Assembly: GCA_905221605.1 (NCBI GenBank)
Contig: CAJNDS010002193.1
Span: forward strand, 359,001 to 423,000
From: Symbiodinium natans
Taxonomy: Eukaryota; Sar; Dinophyceae; Suessiales; Symbiodiniaceae
Direction of reading: 5' to 3'
Length of the DNA stretch: 64,000 nucleotides
Shown: positions 42,379 to 51,076 of the stretch, piece by piece
Numbering within the stretch: the stretch's first letter is position 1
How the letters are laid out: every line of letters starts with the position of its first letter
Position numbers and translations under genes: made by a program
The notes under the pieces: generated by a model
Database searches by the model: none
Told to the model about the DNA's origin: nothing
What the model saw: only the letters and a program-made list of their open reading frames with translations

Positions 42379-42609
42379 GTTCAGGATTTAGGGTTTAGGG
42401 TGTATGGGGTTTAGGGTTTTAGTTTGTAGATAGGGTTCCAGGTAACCCTATAGGAGACCCTAAAGCCCGAACCCTAAGCCCTGAACCCGAAACTTTGAAC
42501 TTTCAACCCTAAGCCCTCAACGCCAAACGCTGAACCCGAACCCTTCACCCTAAACCCTCAACCCTCAACCCCCGACCCCCTGAACCCTTGAGACAGCCGT
42601 CATTTTCAG

Positions 42610-42651
42610 GCCAAGTGCGAGGAGCAGCAGAAGGAGCTCTCAGATCTCAAG
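42610..42651 (+). CDS. Coiled-coil gene, 42-nt exon
   Basis: Acceptor tttcag, AKCEEQQKELSDLK, AG|GC donor at 42652. Alternatively it runs to 42670 (AGELLW) and uses the gtttaggg donor of the following array. Charged helix with E/K/Q. Confidence 0.6.
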
Positions 42652-43050
42652 GCCGGCGAGCTTCTGTGGGGTTTAGGGTTTAGGGTTTAGGGTTTAGGGG
42701 GAGATTGTATAGGGTTCATGTCCGGAGTTTTGGGCGGGTTTTGGAGGGAAGTTTTGGGTTGGTGTTGGCCGAAAGTTTTGCTTTCTGCCTTGTCTCTCAA
42801 CCTTTTGTGTTTTTTTTGGGAGCGGGGGGGGGGGGGGGGGGGGGGGGGGGGGAGGCTGGGAATCTTTCGGGTGCTTTTTGAACCCCAGAGGTTCAAGTGG
42901 ATTCACTAATTGGCCTCCCAAAAGCTCAGCTTGTCAGCTGTTTGGACAAACAACTTTGCAAATTCAGAATGATACCACATACAATTTCTATTTATCCTGG
43001 TCTTGAGGGTTTAGGGTTTAGGGTTTGGGGTTTAGGGTTATCGACTGGCA

Positions 43051-43146
43051 GGTTCTTCGTAGGGAATGAGGGAAGGAGGTACCCCAAAGAATCACCTTAG
43101 CGGGCATGTCTAGGGCCCTAATTCCCTCATTCCCGACTAAGAACCA
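43051..43146. mobile_element. Inverted-repeat element, AGGGAATGAGGGAATG family, copy 3
   Basis: ggttcttcgtagggaatgag pairs with ctcattcccgactaagaacc. The loop shares tagggccctaat with copies 1 and 2. 43150-43540 holds telomeric units and a frame GKRIKASEQSSCSVRWCA at 43256 that may be an exon. Confidence 0.7.
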
Positions 43147-43544
43147 GGGGGGGTTGGGTTTAGGGGGTTCTAGGGGTTTAGGGTTCTTAGGGTTTAGGGT
43201 TTAGGGAGTTTCGGGGTCGAAAGGGTTTGTTGGGGGTTTAGGGGTTAAAAATTAAGGAAAGCGAATCAAGGCCTCTGAGCAGAGCAGTTGCAGCGTGCGC
43301 TGGTGTGCGGGAGGGGAGTGGGCGTTCGGACGCAAGCCCCCAAGCCCCCAAGCCCTAAGCCCGAAAGCCTCCTAGCCCTCCCTAAACCCTATGTCAACAT
43401 GCTGTAAGCCCCCTTTGAAGACCCTCTATTAGGCCCTGTGCAGCCCTAATATAAGCACTAAACCCTAAACTTGAACCCTAAACTTTGAACCATAAACCCC
43501 AAAACCTAAAACCTAAAGCGCCTAAGCCCTCAGCGCACCTATAG

Positions 43545-43600
43545 GCCGCTGCCGCGACCGTGCAAAAGCAACTGGCAGCCCCCTCAGAGATGTTGTTACG
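43545..43600 (+). CDS. Coiled-coil gene, candidate exon
   Basis: Acceptor ctatag, phase 0, AAAATVQKQLAAPSE then MLLR, GT donor at 43601. Starts in the style of the other exons; the end phase (2) differs, so the donor may be misplaced. Confidence 0.48.
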
Positions 43601-44622
43601 GTATCCAGGGTTTTGGGGTTTAGGGTTTAGGGTTTAGGGTTCGGGGTTGAGGGTTTGGGGTTTAGGGTTTAGGGCTATTATGGTTGTGCTTGGCAGCTGA
43701 GTGGCACCCGTTTGCTCTATTGGGGTTCCTATCCCAAAGGGTTTAGGGTTTAGGGTTTAGGGCTTAGTATACCTGTAGGTTTTAGGGTTTGGGGCATGGT
43801 GCCTATGAGGGCTTCTATTCCAAAGGGTCCATGTACCCATATATAGAGGGTTTGGGGTGTAGAGTTTCGGGCAGAGCTATAGGTGGGGGCGTTCCTTTAT
43901 GGTAGCTTTAACAGCCTTGGAAATTCAAGGCTTTGCTGGTTTCGGTTTGTGGAAGAACATGTGCCCTGAATGTTTACGGTGGAAGTACGAGCTTTCCTGG
44001 GCACATCAACTTGTTTTATCGGGTTGAAGGTCTATTCGGCATTTGAGGTCCTAAGGTGGAGAGGGGCCTTCCCGCCGTACGCGCGCGAGTGCACCCAAGG
44101 CGGAAAAACCTGCTCCCGTGGCAGAGGCGCCGCGTGTTTGCCTTGTCTGGGTTGCTGTTAACGCAAGCTAAACCCTAAACCCTGAACCCTAAACCGTAAC
44201 CCCTAAACCCGAAACCCTAAACCATGGGGGCTTGAAGCATTTGGAACGCAGGGAGATAGAATTAAACTAAATGAGACATACCTAAATGTTCAGGGCTCCT
44301 AACCCTTATAAAGACCTGTAGCCCCAAAATCCAACATGCTAAGGGTTAGGGTCCCTAGGGTTTAGGGTTTAGGGTTTCGGGTTTAGGGTTTAGGGTTCCT
44401 CAGCCCCTGGGCATGAAATTCTCATGCTAGGACCCAGAGTGGCTCCTGTTTCCCTTTTGCGGGTTTGGGTCTCAGCAAAAAGGGTACCTGTTTATTCCGG
44501 GTCTAGCATATCGTCCCTTACAAAGGTAGCTTTCTGGTCTAGAGTATGGTTACTGGGATCCCTCAGAATTGAGAGTTACGATGGAAGGTCATTAACACTG
44601 TTCTGTTATGCGTTTGCGCCAG

Positions 44623-44676
44623 GACAGCGTCAGCCAATCACAGCACGAGGACAGCTCTTTGTCTCCTTCGCTGTGA
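44623..44676 (+). CDS. Exon-like segment with stop, unknown
   Basis: Acceptor gcgccag, phase 0, DSVSQSQHEDSSLSPSL and TGA at 44674-44676. Serine-rich tail. An overlapping frame (44424-44702) is open but less specific. Confidence 0.38.
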   Translation, partial: DSVSQSQHEDSSLSPSL

Positions 44677-44797
44677 TGCTAAACCCCAAACTCTACGGGT
44701 AACTGGATACCCATACCCGATGAACCCTCAACCTAGAGCCTTGAATTTGGGCTTCAATGGCTTGCGTGTATGCCCGAGCTTTTCAGTATTTCCGAAG

Positions 44798-44932
44798 GTT
44801 AGTGTGAAATTCGGAGGCATGAGCCTGTGGGAAAATGCACGAACCACTTCTCGTTTCGGAGCTATAGCACGTATAAAGCCTGAATCTGCCCCCACCCCGA
44901 GCCCTCAAAATCCCGGACACCGAAACTCCCTG
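44798..44932 (+). CDS. Exon-like segment, unknown
   Basis: Acceptor cgaag, VSVKFGGMSLWENARTTS, RFGAIARIKPESAPTPSP and QNPGHRNSL before CCCTAAA units. Forty-five open codons; one of the stronger isolated exons. Confidence 0.48.
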
Positions 44933-45376
44933 TACCCTAAACCCTAAACCCGAAACCCTGTACCCTAAATACTGAAGCCTAAACCCTAGACCCGAATCAA
45001 ACCCTTCAAAAAGCCTTTCAACCGCCTAAACCCTAAACCGAACCCGACCAAAGCCATGGCAAATTGCAAAAACGAAAGCATCCCATCCACGAACTCCCAA
45101 TCTGGGGGGGGGGGGGGGGGGTTCCGTAGAGTTTAGGCTTTAGGGTTCAGGGTTTAGGGTGTTGAGTGGCTTAAGTCAGGTATAAGGTCTTGAGGCTGCC
45201 ATCGCCGTAGCCGATACATCCCCTAAACCCTGTCCAACCACCTGAGCCCTTGAGCTTCCAACGCCCAAACTGCAAGTCCGAAATCCAGCATCCTGGGCCC
45301 TGCTCCGAAATCGTCAACCTCCGAAGCCTTAAGCCCTAAACCCAAGACCCCCGTGACAAACCCACAGCCATGTAGA

Positions 45377-45466
45377 CTTTGTGGTACGTTACTGTAACTT
45401 TAGATCCTTACCTTTTTTAGGTTTATTGGGTTTCTTATTAGGGCAGCAAAAAGTTTAATCTATAGT
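45377..45466. mobile_element. Dispersed element TTTGTGGTACTTTACTG, copy at an intron end
   Basis: ctttgtggtacgttactgta ... gtttattgggtttcttatta ... tctatag. It ends at the acceptor of the coiled-coil exon at 45469, so this element forms the 3' part of that intron. Confidence 0.65.
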
Positions 45467-45468
45467 AG

Positions 45469-45507
45469 ATGCAGGAGGCGTTGAGGACTGCGCGGGGCGA
45501 ACTCGAG
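45469..45507 (+). CDS. Coiled-coil gene, 39-nt exon
   Basis: After tatagtag, MQEALRTARGELE in phase 0, AG|GC donor (gcgccc). Read through it would stop at 45544-45546. Confidence 0.55.
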
Positions 45508-45640
45508 GCGCCCGTCATGGATGAAGCCCAACAATTTGTGGCTTAACGGTGCTTGGGACTCAGGGGCTTACAGTGCCTAGGGTCTGGCGTCTCGAAGTTG
45601 AAGGTATCTCAAGATTCATGATTTTTAGGGTTTAACTGCC

Positions 45641-45715
45641 TATAGCCCAGGCTACAAGAGGTTGAATGAGAGTTTCATCGCCAGGTCAAAGCTGCTCGAA
45701 CCCCAAGACCCCTAA
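45641..45715 (+). CDS. Exon-like segment with stop, unknown
   Basis: YSPGYKRLNESFIARSKL then LEPQDP and TAA at 45713-45715; an acceptor (ctatag) lies at its start. Unknown. Confidence 0.38.
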   Translation, partial: YSPGYKRLNESFIARSKLLEPQDP

Positions 45716-46349
45716 ACCTCTAAACCCCCAAAGCCCCAACACCTTGAACCCTTGACGCTTAAACTTAAACCCTAAACCTCTGTAACCTCTGAGCACTAAA
45801 ACCCCCAACCCTTAACACCCAAACCTCTACAGACCCAAAAGCCCCCTGTGCCCTTGAACCCAAAACCCGTCAACCCTCAACCCTTGAACACCAAACCTCT
45901 ACAAACCCCCAACGCCCTAAATCCAAACCCTCCTTAAACCTGTATAATCCCCCCCAAAAGCCCTTAAACCCTAAACACTCCTTAAAGCCCAACAGCCCGA
46001 TAGGCCCAAAAGCCCCTAGAGCCTAAAACCCTGCTTAAACCCCAAACCTCTACAAGCCCCAAAAGCCCCCAAGCCCTAAACCCTACACCTTCCTTAAAAC
46101 CAAAAAGCCTCTATAAGCCTCAAATGCCCCTAAACCCTAGACCCTCCTTAAACCCCAAAACCTCTATAAGCCCCCACAGCAAAGCCCCAAGCCCGAAGCC
46201 CTCCTTTCACCCGAACCTCTCCAAGCCCCAACAGCCCTGAGCCCTCCACCGCAAACCCTAAACCCTAAACCCTAAGCCCTAAGCCCTAAACCCTAAACCC
46301 TAAACCCTAAACCCTAAACCCTAGACCCTAGACCCTAAACCCTAAACCG
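45716..46349. repeat. Degenerate C-strand block with a repeated phrase
   Basis: Over 600 bp of CCCTAAA-like units in which cctctacaagcccc / ccttaaaccc phrases recur roughly every 60-80 bp, ending in clean CCCTAAA units just before a coiled-coil exon. No coding potential. Confidence 0.85.
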
Positions 46350-46359
46350 ACCTGGCCAG

Positions 46360-46419
46360 GGAAAGGTTGCCGCCCTGGAGGCTGCGCAGTCGGCGTTAGA
46401 GGAGAAAGTGCGGCAGGCG
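46360..46419 (+). CDS. Coiled-coil gene, 60-nt exon
   Basis: Acceptor ctggccag, 20 codons GKVAALEAAQSALEEK then VRQA, GT donor (gtagtt). Perfect heptad spacing of A/L/V. CCCTAAA upstream and TTTAGGG downstream. Confidence 0.65.
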
Positions 46420-46593
46420 GTAGTTGGGATTTCGGATTTACGGAGGGTTCGGAGGTTCAGGGTTGAGGGTTCGTGGGTTTAGGGTTTAGGGTTTAGGGTT
46501 TGGGGTTTAGGGTTTAGGGTTTAGGGTTTAGGGTTGAACTGCTGCTTGTTCTGGTTTAGGGTTCAGGGACGGTTTAGGATTCAGGCTTGACAG

Positions 46594-46671
46594 GCGGGGT
46601 ATTGTAAAGGACCTCCGGACATGGACCCAAGCTATGCCACCTACCTTTCCGTGCACCCACAGTGGTGTTCA
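46594..46671 (+). CDS. Exon-like segment, unknown
   Basis: Acceptor gacag, phase 0, AGYCKGPPDMDPSYATYL then SVHPQWCS. Two cysteines and aromatic residues suggest an extracellular module. Confidence 0.45.
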
Positions 46672-46704
46672 GGGTTTAGGGTTTCGGGTTTAGGGTTTGG
46701 GGGG

Positions 46705-46764
46705 GAGCAATACCAGCTGATGATAGCAACGCAACATGCAGCAGCGATGCGTCAGGACCTTGGG
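46705..46764 (+). CDS. Exon-like helical segment
   Basis: EQYQLMIATQHAAAMRQD followed by LG. Helix-forming; a preceding ggg run obscures the acceptor (none is visible). Confidence 0.33.
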
Positions 46765-47012
46765 TTTAGGATGTAGCGTTTAGGAAGGTTCAGGCTTTGT
46801 GTCGGGGACTCGGGTTCAGGATTGAGCACGGTGCCCCTTACAGGTGTCACTCATCTCCAAATCTCTGGCCCCTGGCACATACACACATATCCATATATAT
46901 ATATATATATATACATTTTTTATCTATATTTATATTTATATTAATATTTATCTTTATCTTGATATTTTGATTTATTTATTCATATACATGCATTTATGTA
47001 TGTGTATTTCCT

Positions 47013-47013
<1 letters not shown>

Positions 47014-47076
<63 letters not shown>

Positions 47077-47077
47077 A
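47014..47077. repeat. ATCT microsatellite
   Basis: Sixteen tandem ctat/atct units inside a TA-rich tract 46880-47100. Confidence 0.95.
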
Positions 47078-47322
47078 TATGTATATATATATATATAGAT
47101 ATTCTACACTACCATGCCCTTCTAGTGAAGTAGGCCGTGCCAATTCCTGCGGGGGATGCTAGCAAAAAGAGCTGGCATTCCTTCACTGTCTTTGTGAGCT
47201 TGAGTTGTGTCTTCCTTCCCAACTTTCCTAGGTAGGATAAGGGGAACCTTGAAACCCTAAACACTAAACCCTAAACCCTTCTGAACCCTCTTCTGGCTCT
47301 CTTAAACAGGGACCTTATTCAG

Positions 47323-47404
47323 TTGCCCAAATCGGCTGAGGCCGAGAGGCCCATCACCCTCACTTCGGCATTGTTGAGAGTTTGTGCAACTTACCGCTGG
47401 CCTG
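47323..47404 (+). CDS. Protein interrupted by a telomeric array, 5' part
   Basis: Acceptor ttattcag, phase 0, LPKSAEAERPITLTSALL then RVCATYRWP plus one base. If the 48 bases 47405-47452 are skipped the frame runs on to a stop at 47553. Family unknown. Confidence 0.52.
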
Positions 47405-47452
47405 TCCCTAAACCCACCCTAAACCCTACACCCTAAACCCTAAACCCTAAAG
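47405..47452. repeat. 48-bp CCCTAAA array between GTCCC repeats
   Basis: The array is flanked by GTCCC at 47404-47408 and 47452-47456. Skipping it keeps the reading frame. No placement gives both GT and AG together in that frame, so either an unusual intron or an insertion into a coding exon. Confidence 0.7.
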
Positions 47453-47553
47453 TCCCGGACTGGATTTCCAAGTACAAGCCCGTGGTGGTATGGGACAGCG
47501 CGGTGAGGGACGTACTTGCTTGGATGTCAGCCGGGCAGGGCTGGAAAGAATGA
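47453..47553 (+). CDS. Protein interrupted by a telomeric array, 3' part
   Basis: VPDWISKYKPVVVWDSAV, RDVLAWMSAGQGWKE and TGA at 47551-47553. A GT-AG splice one base different would give a short alternative tail. A frame RAELRDHGILRPPKREIL with stop near 47756 may be another exon. Confidence 0.5.
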
Positions 47554-47945
47554 ACAAGCCCGGGCCGCAAAAACCGATGTTTCCTCGGCGCATCCCAGCC
47601 TTTTAGGGTTTAGGGTTTAGGGTTTAGGGTTTAGGGTTTAGGGTTTAGGGTTTAGGGTTTAGGGCCGCCGCGACGATGTCCGCGCTGAGCTCCGAGACCA
47701 CGGTATTCTTCGCCCACCGAAGAGAGAGATCCTCAGGATTGTCTTGAGGTCAGGCTGATATGGGGTCGAAAAGGGCTTCGGTTTTAAGTCCTAAGCCCTG
47801 CACCCTAAGCTCCAAGGACCTCAGAAAGGGTACTGGGGTCTCAAATCCTGTGGTTTTGAGGGCTAAAAGGACTATAAACCCCTGACCCCTAAACCTTAAA
47901 CCCTAAACCCTAAACCGTAAGCTCCTAAACCCCAAAGCAAAACTA

Positions 47946-48051
47946 GGACCCGAAGTAGGCCCTTATTCCCTTTTTGTTAAGGGTTAGGGTCCTTGATATT
48001 CCCCTTCAAAATAAAAGGGCACCCTTCTAATACCTAGGTTACTCTTGGGTC
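47946..48051. mobile_element. Inverted-repeat element, GACCCAGAGTAGGC family
   Basis: ggacccgaagtaggccctta pairs with ctaggttactcttgggtc. Other copies: 49041-49148 and a short one at 59169-59221; half copies at 36003 and 44428. Confidence 0.68.
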
Positions 48052-48116
48052 ACCCTAAACCCTAAACCCTAAGCTCCAAAACCCCAAAGCACCAAAAAAG
48101 CTCCCGAGATGGCCAG

Positions 48117-48158
48117 GCAGAGGCCTCTCGCGATGGAATCCAGGAGGAGCTCTCAAAG
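48117..48158 (+). CDS. Coiled-coil gene, 42-nt exon
   Basis: Acceptor tggccag, AEASRDGIQEELSK, AG|GC donor (gcgggt) leading straight into TTTAGGG units. Its start AEAS..., ending in ELxx, resembles the exon at 62450. Confidence 0.58.
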
Positions 48159-48222
48159 GCGGGTTTAGGGTTTAGGGTTTAGGGTTTGGGGTTTAGGATT
48201 CGGGGTTTAGGGTTTGGGGTTG

Positions 48223-48365
48223 GTCGCCTGCAGGCCCCAAACTTCTGGTGCAGACTCGAAAACTGAAAGTGCAAGAAAGGACCCCACAAGCCTCCTCGTT
48301 TGGATTTATGAGGGTGTTGCTGGGGCGGGCCCGAGTATACTTAGGAGTTTCTGGGGGCTTCGGGC
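48223..48365 (+). CDS. Exon-like segment, frame uncertain
   Basis: After cctgcag two frames are open for about 40 codons: RPQTSGADSKTESARKDP... and PKLLVQTRKLKVQERTPQ.... One is probably coding. Confidence 0.33.
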
Positions 48366-48549
48366 GCGAGGGTCGAGAGTCAGGCTTTTTTTGGATTTAA
48401 ACCCTAAACACTAAACAAACCCTAAACCCTAAACCCTCAAGGTTGAATTAGGAAAGTCCCGGGGTTGAGGGCATCGGGGGTTGGAGCATTGGGTCGCAGC
48501 GTAGCTCTTTGCGCCCGCATGGGTATCTCGTTTCTTTATGAGCCCTAAA

Positions 48550-48657
48550 CCTTGGGATATTCCCCCTTAGACTAACAGTCCTTAGTTTGGGATTTATAGT
48601 ACCTCCTCTCTATTCCTATTTAAGGACTGTTAGTACAAGGGGGGGAACATCCCAACC
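48550..48657. mobile_element. Inverted-repeat element, GGGATGTTCCCC family, most complete copy
   Basis: Left cttgggatattcccccttag and actaacagtccttag; right ttaaggactgttagtacaag and ggggaacatcccaac. Both outer and inner arms pair. Confidence 0.72.
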
Positions 48658-49040
48658 TAAACTCTGGCGCCGCGGTCTTGAGCAAGTTCTGTCTGGGGAT
48701 CGGCTTCGGGGGGTCTGGGGTTCTCAGTGTAGGGGTTTAGGGTTTCGCGTTTAGGGAGTTTAGGGTTTTTGGGGTTCAGGGTTTGGGGCAGTGCTTGGGG
48801 GGTAAGGCTTTGCGGTTTGGCGGTCTTTGGTTTCGGTTTTGGCATAGTAGGTGTTGGGATTGGGGTTTGGGTTCCAGGGATCGAGATTTGAGATGTGGGC
48901 TGGTTGGGGTTTCGGTTTGCTGTTGGAGGTTTAGGGTATGTTGCGGTTCCAGAGTCATGCCCAAGGCCACAAGCCCTAAACTCACACCTAAGCTGCATAA
49001 AACAGAAACCCTGAACCCCAGACCCTATATGATATGCTAG

Positions 49041-49148
49041 GACCCAGAGTAGGCCTTTATACCTTTTGTTTAATGGGGTTTAGGTTCCCCTACAGGCCCC
49101 TTAGAACCAAAAGGGGCACCCTGTGCATTCCTAGGTAACTCTTGGGTC
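49041..49148. mobile_element. Inverted-repeat element, GACCCAGAGTAGGC family
   Basis: gacccagagtaggcctttat pairs with cctaggtaactcttgggtc. The loop includes aggttcccctacaggccc and aaaaggggcaccc. Confidence 0.72.
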
Positions 49149-49160
49149 CACCCTGGAAAC

Positions 49161-49264
49161 CACATGGGCCCTAAGATTGGGACCATATGCCCTATACTGC
49201 TATAAATCCAGTCAAGGCATATGAACCATAAACCCTTTCAGGGTTCATCTCATCCCCAAGGTTG
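49161..49264. mobile_element. Inverted-repeat element, GAACCCTAAGATTGGG family
   Basis: Contains ctaagattgggaccatatgc and, inverted, aaccctttcagggttcat followed by ctcatccccaagg. Relatives: 30431-30535, the second intron of the fibrous protein gene (50472-50766), and a half copy at 54382. Confidence 0.6.
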
Positions 49265-49626
49265 TATGCCCTAAGCCCTTAACCCTAACCCCAAACCCCA
49301 AACCCCAAACCCCAAACCCTAAACCCTAAACCCTAAACCTCAGGGTCGACGCGAGACGCGCAGCCCCGCAACGTGAGTATTAAGGGTATAAGGAGGGGCC
49401 CTGGAAGGGGACCCGAAACCCTAAACCCTAAACCCTAAAGCCCTAAACCCTAAACCCTAAACCCTGCGACCCTTACTCTGATTCCCCCTGAAGCCATTTT
49501 GATTCCTTACATAGCCTCTAATTTTCCTAAAGTAGCTCCCTCAAGCACCCTTAAAGAACACCCAAGTTCCGTTATAAGGGTTTAGGGTTTAGGGTTTAGG
49601 GTACCTCCTCTAGTCCCTTGAGAGTA

Positions 49627-49689
49627 ATGATGCGCCGGGCCAGTGATGCGTGGTGGGCTTATCGGCTCAGGAACACCGAAACGTACATG
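49627..49689 (+). CDS. Exon-like segment, duplicated in part
   Basis: MMRRASDAWWAYRLRNTE then TYM. Its last 17 bases are part of a segment duplicated at 49811-49862. Confidence 0.4.
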
Positions 49690-49862
49690 TTTAGGGTTTG
49701 GGGTTTAGGGTTTAGGGTGTAATTAGGGGACATCTTTGAAGATTTTAGGGTGTCAGGTTTAGGGCTTCGTTTCGGGGCCTAAACCCTGGACCCTAAAACC
49801 CTAAACCCGTGGACACCGAAACGTACATGACAACTTTGAAGATTCAGGGTGTCAAGTTTAGG
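49673..49862. repeat. Direct duplication with and without a telomeric insert
   Basis: Copy 1: acaccgaaacgtacatg, then 40 bp of TTTAGGG-type sequence (49690-49729), then acatctttgaagatt. Copy 2 (49812-49862): acaccgaaacgtacatg directly followed by acaactttgaagatt. Both continue into agggtgtca-gtttaggg. Confidence 0.85.
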
Positions 49863-50052
49863 GTTTGGGCCTGACTAAACTAAATTCTGGTTAGGGTTTA
49901 GGGTTTAGGGTTTAGGGTTTAGGGTTTAGGGTTTAGGGTTTTAGGTTTAGGGTCCCAGGTGGGGTCTAATGGTGCTTTAGGCTTGGGGCCTCACCAGGGC
50001 TCCGCGTTGAACGTTTGTGGACGGGGTGCCTGCTATCGCCGAAAGTTTCGAT

Positions 50053-50158
50053 TAGGGTTTAGGGTTTAGGGTTTAGGGTTTAGGGTTTAGGGTTTAGGGT
50101 TTAGGGTTTAGGGTTTAGGGTTTAGGGTTTAGGGTTTAGGGTTTAGGGTTTAGGGAAT
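50053..50158. repeat. TTTAGGG array upstream of the fibrous protein gene
   Basis: Fifteen perfect units ending 18 bases before the start codon. The only sequence between is aatttaggggaggtaacgcag. Confidence 0.97.
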
Positions 50159-50176
50159 TTAGGGGAGGTAACGCAG

Positions 50177-50252
50177 ATGGTCCCGGCTTGTGCCGTGCTT
50201 GCGTCCATCCTACTCGCCGTAGCTGCGGAGGGTTTTCCAGGATCTGAGGGCA
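50177..50252 (+). CDS. Secreted fibrous protein, exon 1 (signal peptide)
   Basis: ATG at 50177: MVPACAVLASILLAVAAE then GFPGSEG. Typical signal peptide with hydrophobic core and an AVAAEG cleavage region, so the protein enters the secretory path. Ends in phase 1 with a GT donor (gttacatgg). The A carried over plus GA of the next exon makes an arginine codon, and the frame stays open. Confidence 0.75.
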
Positions 50253-50356
50253 GTTACATGGTCCCGTTAGTATGGGCCCTTAAAAGGGACCCCTCATATG
50301 CCCCTTACATACCCTACACAAATACTACGGGCCCATATAAGTACCCCATGAGACAG
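50253..50356 (+). mobile_element. 104-nt intron made of a GTTACATGGTCCC element
   Basis: gttacatggtcccgttagta at the left; gggcccttaaaagggaccc and its partner inside; ends accccatgagacag. The left arm matches elements at 37434 and 24098. GT...AG rule is kept. Confidence 0.7.
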
Positions 50357-50471
50357 GAGGCGATCTCGCGCTGGAAGGTGCCGACCCCACATCTCTCTTG
50401 ACCATCTCGGTTGAGCGGACTCGTCAACCCCGACGTTCCAGGAGGCGTAGCCTGAATCGGTGGTTCCTTGG
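50357..50471 (+). CDS. Secreted fibrous protein, exon 2 (basic linker)
   Basis: Continues RGDLALEGADPTSLLTIS then VERTRQPRRSRRRSLNRW. The arginine-rich stretch RRSRRR could be a processing site or a polyanion-binding patch (inference). An RGD tripeptide arises at the splice join. The 3' boundary is within a run of G at 50470-50474 and its phase to the next exon is unresolved. Confidence 0.6.
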
Positions 50472-50766
50472 GGGCCAAATGAACCCTAAGGTCGGGATTC
50501 TATACCCTATCTATCTATATATTATATATATATATATACACATATACACATATTTTTACTATAATTAGTTTCTATGAAACCAAGTGAACCCTAAAATTGG
50601 GATCATATACCCTATATCTATATATATATATATATATATTACACGTATATATTACGCGAGAGTTCCTATGAAGGTACTGTGAACCATAGCCCTAAACCCT
50701 AAACCCTAAACCCTAAACCCTAAACCCTAAACCCTTAACCCTTTGAAGGCTCATTTGGCCCCCAAG
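50472..50766 (+). mobile_element. Intron made of a GGCCAAATGAACCC element with AT expansion
   Basis: Left gggccaaatgaaccctaagg, right aaggctcatttggccccca: complementary ends. Inside, a second gaaccctaaaattgggatc copy, TA microsatellites and CCCTAAA units. It ends cccaag. Confidence 0.65.
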
Positions 50767-50779
50767 GTTGGTGGAAGAG

Positions 50780-50827
50780 CTGACTACTCAAGGCAAGGAG
50801 CTTGAGGACTTGAAGAACCAGCTTCTT
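50780..50827 (+). CDS. 48-nt coiled-coil exon
   Basis: After gaagag, 16 codons LTTQGKELEDLKNQLL, then G|GTAGCC. It could start at 50767 with a different phase. It fits the coiled-coil gene design and could also belong to the fibrous gene that surrounds it; no donor/acceptor choice gives a perfect phase with 51077. Confidence 0.48.
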
Positions 50828-50854
50828 GGTAGCCTTTACCATTTTTTTTGGGGG

Positions 50855-50963
50855 GTTTAGGGTTTAGGGTTTAGGGTTTAGGGTTTAGGGTTTAGGGTTT
50901 AGGGTTTAGGGTTTAGGGTTTAGGGTTTAGGGTTTAGGGTTTAGGGTTTAGGGTTTAGGGTTG
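50855..50963. repeat. TTTAGGG array within an inverted-repeat element
   Basis: About 15 perfect units lie between two starts of the same element: ttggtagcctttaccatttt (50827) and tggtagcccagtggtaccct (50970). Confidence 0.95.
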
Positions 50964-51076
50964 CTTGCTGGTAGCCCAGTGGTACCCTTTACCCTTTTTT
51001 TTGGTTCTGGGTTCCCTTAGAAAGTAACCAACCAAAATGGGTGCCCTTATTATAATATGGTTCCTGGGCTACTAAG

